A stretch of 64,000 nt of DNA, from assembly GCF_002257585.1 (NCBI RefSeq), contig NZ_CP022743.1:496001-560000 (forward strand), given 5' to 3'. A program made the translations under genes and the position numbers. The notes under the pieces are model-generated. The model saw only the letters and a program-made list of their open reading frames with translations, was not told the DNA's origin and did not search any database. Below are positions 60,371-64,000 of the stretch, one piece after another (positions within the stretch are counted from its first letter, which is position 1; the number at the start of each line of letters is the position of its first letter). The DNA comes from Mucilaginibacter xinganensis. GTDB lineage: Bacteria; Bacteroidota; Bacteroidia; Sphingobacteriales; Sphingobacteriaceae.

Positions 60371-62659
60371 TTAATTAAAAAACATTTCAGGGGTAATTAC
60401 TCGCCGGTCTGTTGTTCCGGCTGCCACTATGTAAACACGGGGCGAAGGCGATGCCCTCCGTCGCGGACCAGCGGGTGGTGCATTATAAAAATGCCTGATC
60501 TTTATTTTGTGAAAGCCTTTAAGTAAAGAAATTGCTCCTTCATTTTCGCCAAGTTTAATGTCGTCAATAAATAACTGGCAATCGGCGTAGTTAGCCAGTG
60601 AAAAGTTATAAATGCCGTCGGTAATTACTGAGATGTAACCTTCAAAAACAACACCGGCGCTAGGGCGTGTTTTTCTAAATTCAGTAGTCTCTAATGATTT
60701 GGCTATCCCTGTGCTATCTGTAGGCGCATAATCCAATTGATTTGTTGAGGTGAAGACACCTCTAATAAGGGTAAACTTAAGTCCGGGGTTGTTAGCTGTG
60801 TAATTAACGGCGGCAACAGGCGCCTGGTTATACATAATGGTGTTTGTTGGGAGGCTGCGCCGGCCTGATGGCGTTATAACAACAGTTTTAAAAGTTCGTT
60901 TTTCTCCGGGAGGAATATTGAAAGTAATTGGCGATTCGTAACCAAGGTCGGTATCCAGCGGGTCTCGGCCGTTTAGCGTGTAAACTATTTTTGCGCCCGG
61001 CACTGCTGATTTTGGCGACATGGTAAATTTAGGGCCAATCAGCATAGTGTCAATTACTTCAAAAGCTGTTGGTACGCGGTAATTATAATGCATAGCATCC
61101 AGCCGGGCAAAGTGTTTGGCGAGGCGCGCTTCGGAAAAATTCTTATAGTCTTTCCTTTCAGGTTTGCTCCAGGCTATTTCAGAAAGAGCGAACAACCGCG
61201 GCAGGATCTGGTACTGCAGTTTGGCCACCGTTGGCACATACTCTGTCCATAAGTTTCCCTGTACACCAATGATATATTTCTTTTCATCTGCAGTCAATAC
61301 GTTCGGAACAGGCTCATAATTGTAGGTTTCGGAAAAAACAGCGTATCTCCCAAAAGAAACCGGCTCCAGCGACGATTTGCTTTGGTAATGATCAAAATAC
61401 AGGCCGGTTGTTTGCGGTGTCATTATCACGTTATGCTTTTGACGGGCCGCAGCAATGCCGCCCTGTTCGCCTGTCCAGCTCATAACCGTCGCGTTGGGTG
61501 CCAGGCCCCCCTCTAAAATCTCGTCCCAGCCTATAATGCTGCGGCCCTTTGCGTTCAGAAATTTTTCTATCCGTTGGATAAAATAGCTTTGCAGCGCATT
61601 TTCATCTTTAAGGCCAAGCTGTCTGATCAGATTCTGACAAAATGCCGATTCTTTCCAGGGCTGTTTGTTAGCCTCGTCGCCCCCTATGTGAATGTATTTG
61701 CCCGGGAAAAGCTCCATTACTTCGGTAAGTACATTTTCAAGAAAGGTAAATGTTTCTTCCGTTGGGCAATACAAGCCGGTGGTACGGGCGGGGTTCTTAA
61801 TGCCGGTATCGGGTGTGCACATCAGCTCGGGATAGGCGCGCAATGCAGCGTCAGAGTGTGCGGGCATTTCAATCTCGGGTACAATATTAATATATTTTTG
61901 AGCGGCATATTTCACCACATCTTTTATTTCATCCTGGGTGTAAAAGCCGGTATAGTCCAGCCCGTCGGGCCAGTCGCGGTTGGTGCCAAACATGGTTTGC
62001 TGGCGGGTGCCGCCAATTTGTGTAAGTTTTGGATATTTTTTTATTTCAACGCGCCAGCCCTGCCCGTCAACCAGGTGCCAGTGAAAATTATTCAGTTTAT
62101 AGGCTGCCATAAGGTCAATTACCTGCTTTACCTGCTTCACGTTAAAGAAATGCCGAGACACGTCCAGCATTATCCCCCGGTAACCAAAGCGCGGCTCATC
62201 ATTAATAACAAGGCAGGGCAGGCTTTCGGACGCTGCGTGATCAACAGCGAACAGCTGCATCAAGGTTTGAATGCCATAAAACAGCCCGGCACCTTTGCCG
62301 ATAACTGTAATTTTACGCGGGGTGATCGTTAATTTATATCCCTCATTAGGCAGACCTGCTGCACCGCGGGAGGTAAATATTACGGATGTACCTCCGCCTT
62401 TTACCTTTGGGCTATATTTGATTATCCTGTTGTTTAACCCGCGATTGTTTAACAGGAAATCTTTAAACAACTCTACTGCCTGTTCTTTTGGCCGGTCGGC
62501 TTTTATAACGGTAGTTTTACTGAATATAAATTGCCCCGGCGATTTGATCAGCGATACAGGTGCCGGCACAATACCTAGATAAGGGTCTTCCTGGGCGTTA
62601 GCAGTATTTAACTGCAAGACTACAAAAAGCGTAAAAAGAGCGGTGGAAATAAACTTCAT
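60371..62659 (-). CDS. Secreted GH20 beta-N-acetylhexosaminidase
   Basis: A 762-residue glycosidase with a signal peptide (ISTALFTLFVVLQLNTANAQ). A GH20b-type N-terminal domain spans about 28-150. The (beta/alpha)8 barrel from 155 has YRGIMLDVSRHFFNVKQVKQ, NNFHWHLVDGQGWRVEIKKY, IVPEIEMPAHSDAAL, and the catalytic Asp328-Glu329 pair in HIGGDEANKQPW. Residues about 530-620 are a CHB_HEX_C-like domain (TLNGRDPLDTDLGYESPI). The end (INTDG-type GIYNFSLANYADCQLFIDD) resembles a PA14 carbohydrate-binding domain. It removes terminal GlcNAc or GalNAc from glycans or chitin fragments. Confidence 0.95.
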   Translation of the reverse strand: MKFISTALFTLFVVLQLNTANAQEDPYLGIVPAPVSLIKSPGQFIFSKTTVIKADRPKEQAVELFKDFLLNNRGLNNRIIKYSPKVKGGGTSVIFTSRGAAGLPNEGYKLTITPRKITVIGKGAGLFYGIQTLMQLFAVDHAASESLPCLVINDEPRFGYRGIMLDVSRHFFNVKQVKQVIDLMAAYKLNNFHWHLVDGQGWRVEIKKYPKLTQIGGTRQQTMFGTNRDWPDGLDYTGFYTQDEIKDVVKYAAQKYINIVPEIEMPAHSDAALRAYPELMCTPDTGIKNPARTTGLYCPTEETFTFLENVLTEVMELFPGKYIHIGGDEANKQPWKESAFCQNLIRQLGLKDENALQSYFIQRIEKFLNAKGRSIIGWDEILEGGLAPNATVMSWTGEQGGIAAARQKHNVIMTPQTTGLYFDHYQSKSSLEPVSFGRYAVFSETYNYEPVPNVLTADEKKYIIGVQGNLWTEYVPTVAKLQYQILPRLFALSEIAWSKPERKDYKNFSEARLAKHFARLDAMHYNYRVPTAFEVIDTMLIGPKFTMSPKSAVPGAKIVYTLNGRDPLDTDLGYESPITFNIPPGEKRTFKTVVITPSGRRSLPTNTIMYNQAPVAAVNYTANNPGLKFTLIRGVFTSTNQLDYAPTDSTGIAKSLETTEFRKTRPSAGVVFEGYISVITDGIYNFSLANYADCQLFIDDIKLGENEGAISLLKGFHKIKIRHFYNAPPAGPRRRASPSPRVYIVAAGTTDRRVITPEMFFN

Positions 62660-62863
62660 GTTTTTGTTTTTAGGCAGATATATCCAATGGCCAGGCTTGT
62701 AGCCGGAAAATTTTTAAATGAAAATAATATAACAATTTGACTGCAACTTGTTTTGAGCTAACTGTAATCACATTATTACAAAAAGGGTAAAGCAGGCAGA
62801 CAAAAACATTACACAGTCTGTCAACTTTATTATTTTACTGTTTCTTACCCATTTGATAATGAT

Positions 62864-62871
62864 TAACTTTG
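62864..62871 (+). promoter_or_regulatory. Putative -7 element (TAACTTTG) of lpdA
   Basis: TAACTTTG fits TAnnTTTG, 22 bases before the ATG at 62894. TTTC at 62841-62844 is 19 bases upstream and could be the -33 element. Confidence 0.5.
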
Positions 62872-62893
62872 CGCTCCAACAAATTACAAGCTT

Positions 62894-64000
62894 ATGCAAT
62901 ATGATGTTATCGTTATCGGTTCGGGCCCAGGTGGCTACGTTGCCGCTATACGTTGTGCCCAGCTGGGTTTAAAAACTGCAATAATTGAAAAATATAATAC
63001 TTTAGGGGGCACCTGCCTTAACGTGGGCTGTATCCCTTCAAAAGCGCTGCTTGATTCGTCTGAGCATTACCATAATGCTGCGCATGCATTTGCAACCCAT
63101 GGCATTCAGCTGGATAACCTGAAGGTTGATTTTGGGCAGATGATAAAACGTAAGGAAGAAGTGGTTGCTGCTAATACCAGCGGCATTGCTTACCTGATGA
63201 AGAAGAATAAGATTGACGTGCACACAGGGACAGGATCATTTAAAGATAAAAATACCATTGTAGTAACCAAGGCTGACGGCACCGCTGCGGAGATCACCGG
63301 AAAAAACGTGATCATTGCTACCGGTTCAAAACCATCTGCCTTGCCATTTATTAAAGCAGATAAAAAGCGCATCATAACATCTACTGAAGCTTTGACGCTA
63401 AAAGAGATCCCCAAGCACCTGGTGCTGATTGGCGGCGGTGTTATTGGCCTTGAACTTGGATCGGTATATGCCCGTTTAGGTTCAAAGGTCTCAGTAATCG
63501 AGTTTATGGATGGTATTATCCCAACCATGGATAAAGGCTTGGGTCGCGAATTGCAAAAGGTACTTCAAAAGCTGGGCATGGAATTTTATCTTGGCCATAA
63601 AGTAACAGGAGCAACCGTAAAGGGTAAAGAAGTTACCGTAACATTTGACGACCCTAAAGGAGAGAAAAAAGAACTGAAAGGCGATTATTGCCTGCTGGCT
63701 GTTGGGCGTATTGCTTACACCGATGGGTTAGGGCTGGAAAAAATTGGCTTAACCGTTGAAGAACGCGGGCGTAAAATTACAGTTGATGAGCACCTGGAAA
63801 CCAGTGTAAAAGGCGTTTATGCTATAGGCGATGTTATAAGAGGCGCCATGCTGGCCCACAAAGCCGAGGACGAAGGAACGCTTGTTGCCGAAATCATCGC
63901 CGGGCAAAAACCGCATATTGATTACAACCTGATCCCCGGTGTGGTTTATACCTGGCCGGAAGTTGCGGCCGTTGGCCAAACCGAGGAGCAGTTAAAAACG
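62894..64000 (+). CDS. lpdA: Dihydrolipoyl dehydrogenase (E3), cut by the window edge
   Basis: The first 369 codons of a protein that usually has about 465. It reoxidises dihydrolipoamide in pyruvate and 2-oxoglutarate dehydrogenase complexes. Seen are the FAD motif VIGSGPGGYVAAIRC, the redox disulfide CLNVGC in GGTCLNVGCIPSKALLD, VIIATGSKPSALPF, the NAD motif LIGGGVIGLELGSVYARLGS, and VYAIGDVIRGAMLAHKAEDEG. The dimer-interface domain begins VVYTWPEVAAVGQT at the cut. The E1 alpha and E2 genes of the complex lie 43 kb to the left. Own promoter candidate. Confidence 0.96.
   Translation, partial: MQYDVIVIGSGPGGYVAAIRCAQLGLKTAIIEKYNTLGGTCLNVGCIPSKALLDSSEHYHNAAHAFATHGIQLDNLKVDFGQMIKRKEEVVAANTSGIAYLMKKNKIDVHTGTGSFKDKNTIVVTKADGTAAEITGKNVIIATGSKPSALPFIKADKKRIITSTEALTLKEIPKHLVLIGGGVIGLELGSVYARLGSKVSVIEFMDGIIPTMDKGLGRELQKVLQKLGMEFYLGHKVTGATVKGKEVTVTFDDPKGEKKELKGDYCLLAVGRIAYTDGLGLEKIGLTVEERGRKITVDEHLETSVKGVYAIGDVIRGAMLAHKAEDEGTLVAEIIAGQKPHIDYNLIPGVVYTWPEVAAVGQTEEQLKT

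Noticed and set aside
61574..62332. 252-residue plus-strand ORF under the GH20 gene
   Set aside because: It lies fully opposite a well-supported hexosaminidase and has no recognisable domain.
1..64000. CRISPR arrays, prophage, insertion sequences
   Set aside because: No regularly spaced repeats, integrase, transposase or phage structural genes were seen.

Overview
The window looks like chromosomal DNA of a Bacteroidota bacterium of the family Sphingobacteriaceae, most likely Mucilaginibacter or a close relative. This rests on the TAnnTTTG type of -7 promoter element in front of several genes, the scarcity of Shine-Dalgarno sites, moderate GC with lysine- and asparagine-rich proteins, and many family types typical of the phylum (DUF4407, DUF5990, a NagB-LmbE fusion, exported M13/M61/M28 peptidases, PSD1/DUF1501 proteins). 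The genus call is inference. I see no rRNA, tRNA, CRISPR array, IS element, phage or plasmid genes.

Left part (2-9151, + strand): a run of exported and membrane proteins. It holds the end of a DUF1549/DUF1553 (PSD1) protein, a DUF1501 protein, an NHL-type beta-propeller, a membrane protein joining DUF2231, a c-type cytochrome, leucine-rich repeats and a CHB_HEX-like domain, a GMC oxidoreductase, and a TIM-barrel sugar isomerase-like protein. Three of them carry twin-arginine leaders. Together they suggest an exported redox module acting on carbohydrates. It is the most system-like locus in the window, and its substrate is unknown.

9232-17574: an RlmI-type methyltransferase, then a minus-strand ECF sigma / putative anti-sigma / SYG-repeat surface protein operon, a NadR-like kinase, a DUF922 protease-like protein, an SPFH protein, a CapA-like lipoprotein and an NlpC/P60 hydrolase.

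17954-31335: pyruvate dehydrogenase E1 alpha and E2 (the E3 gene lpdA opens at the right edge; no E1 beta gene is present), an MtfA-like peptidase, an M61-M28 peptidase pair, a right-handed beta-helix protein, a secreted DJ-1/PfpI protein with a metal-binding N-terminus, an aminotransferase and EF-P.

31400-47328: DUF5990, PnuC, an M13 peptidase, a 640-bp gene-poor stretch with a candidate small RNA or mini-ORF ending in a terminator, an acyl-CoA dehydrogenase, a thioredoxin-fold protein, PepT, a plus-strand run (outer-membrane barrel, YjbR-like, M14 peptidase, rhomboid), a dipeptide epimerase, a rhodanese / small membrane protein / prohibitin operon and DUF4407.

47577-64000: a lipoprotein strikingly like eukaryotic pepsins (two DTG motifs), an S10 carboxypeptidase, AnmK (muropeptide recycling), a NagB-LmbE fusion, UvrA, an ECF sigma factor, endonuclease III, RecA with a 23-bp palindrome upstream, a GH20 hexosaminidase and the start of lpdA. 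Cell-wall amino-sugar recycling (AnmK, NagB-LmbE, GH20, dipeptide epimerase, NlpC/P60) and peptide degradation (ten peptidase-type genes) are recurring themes.
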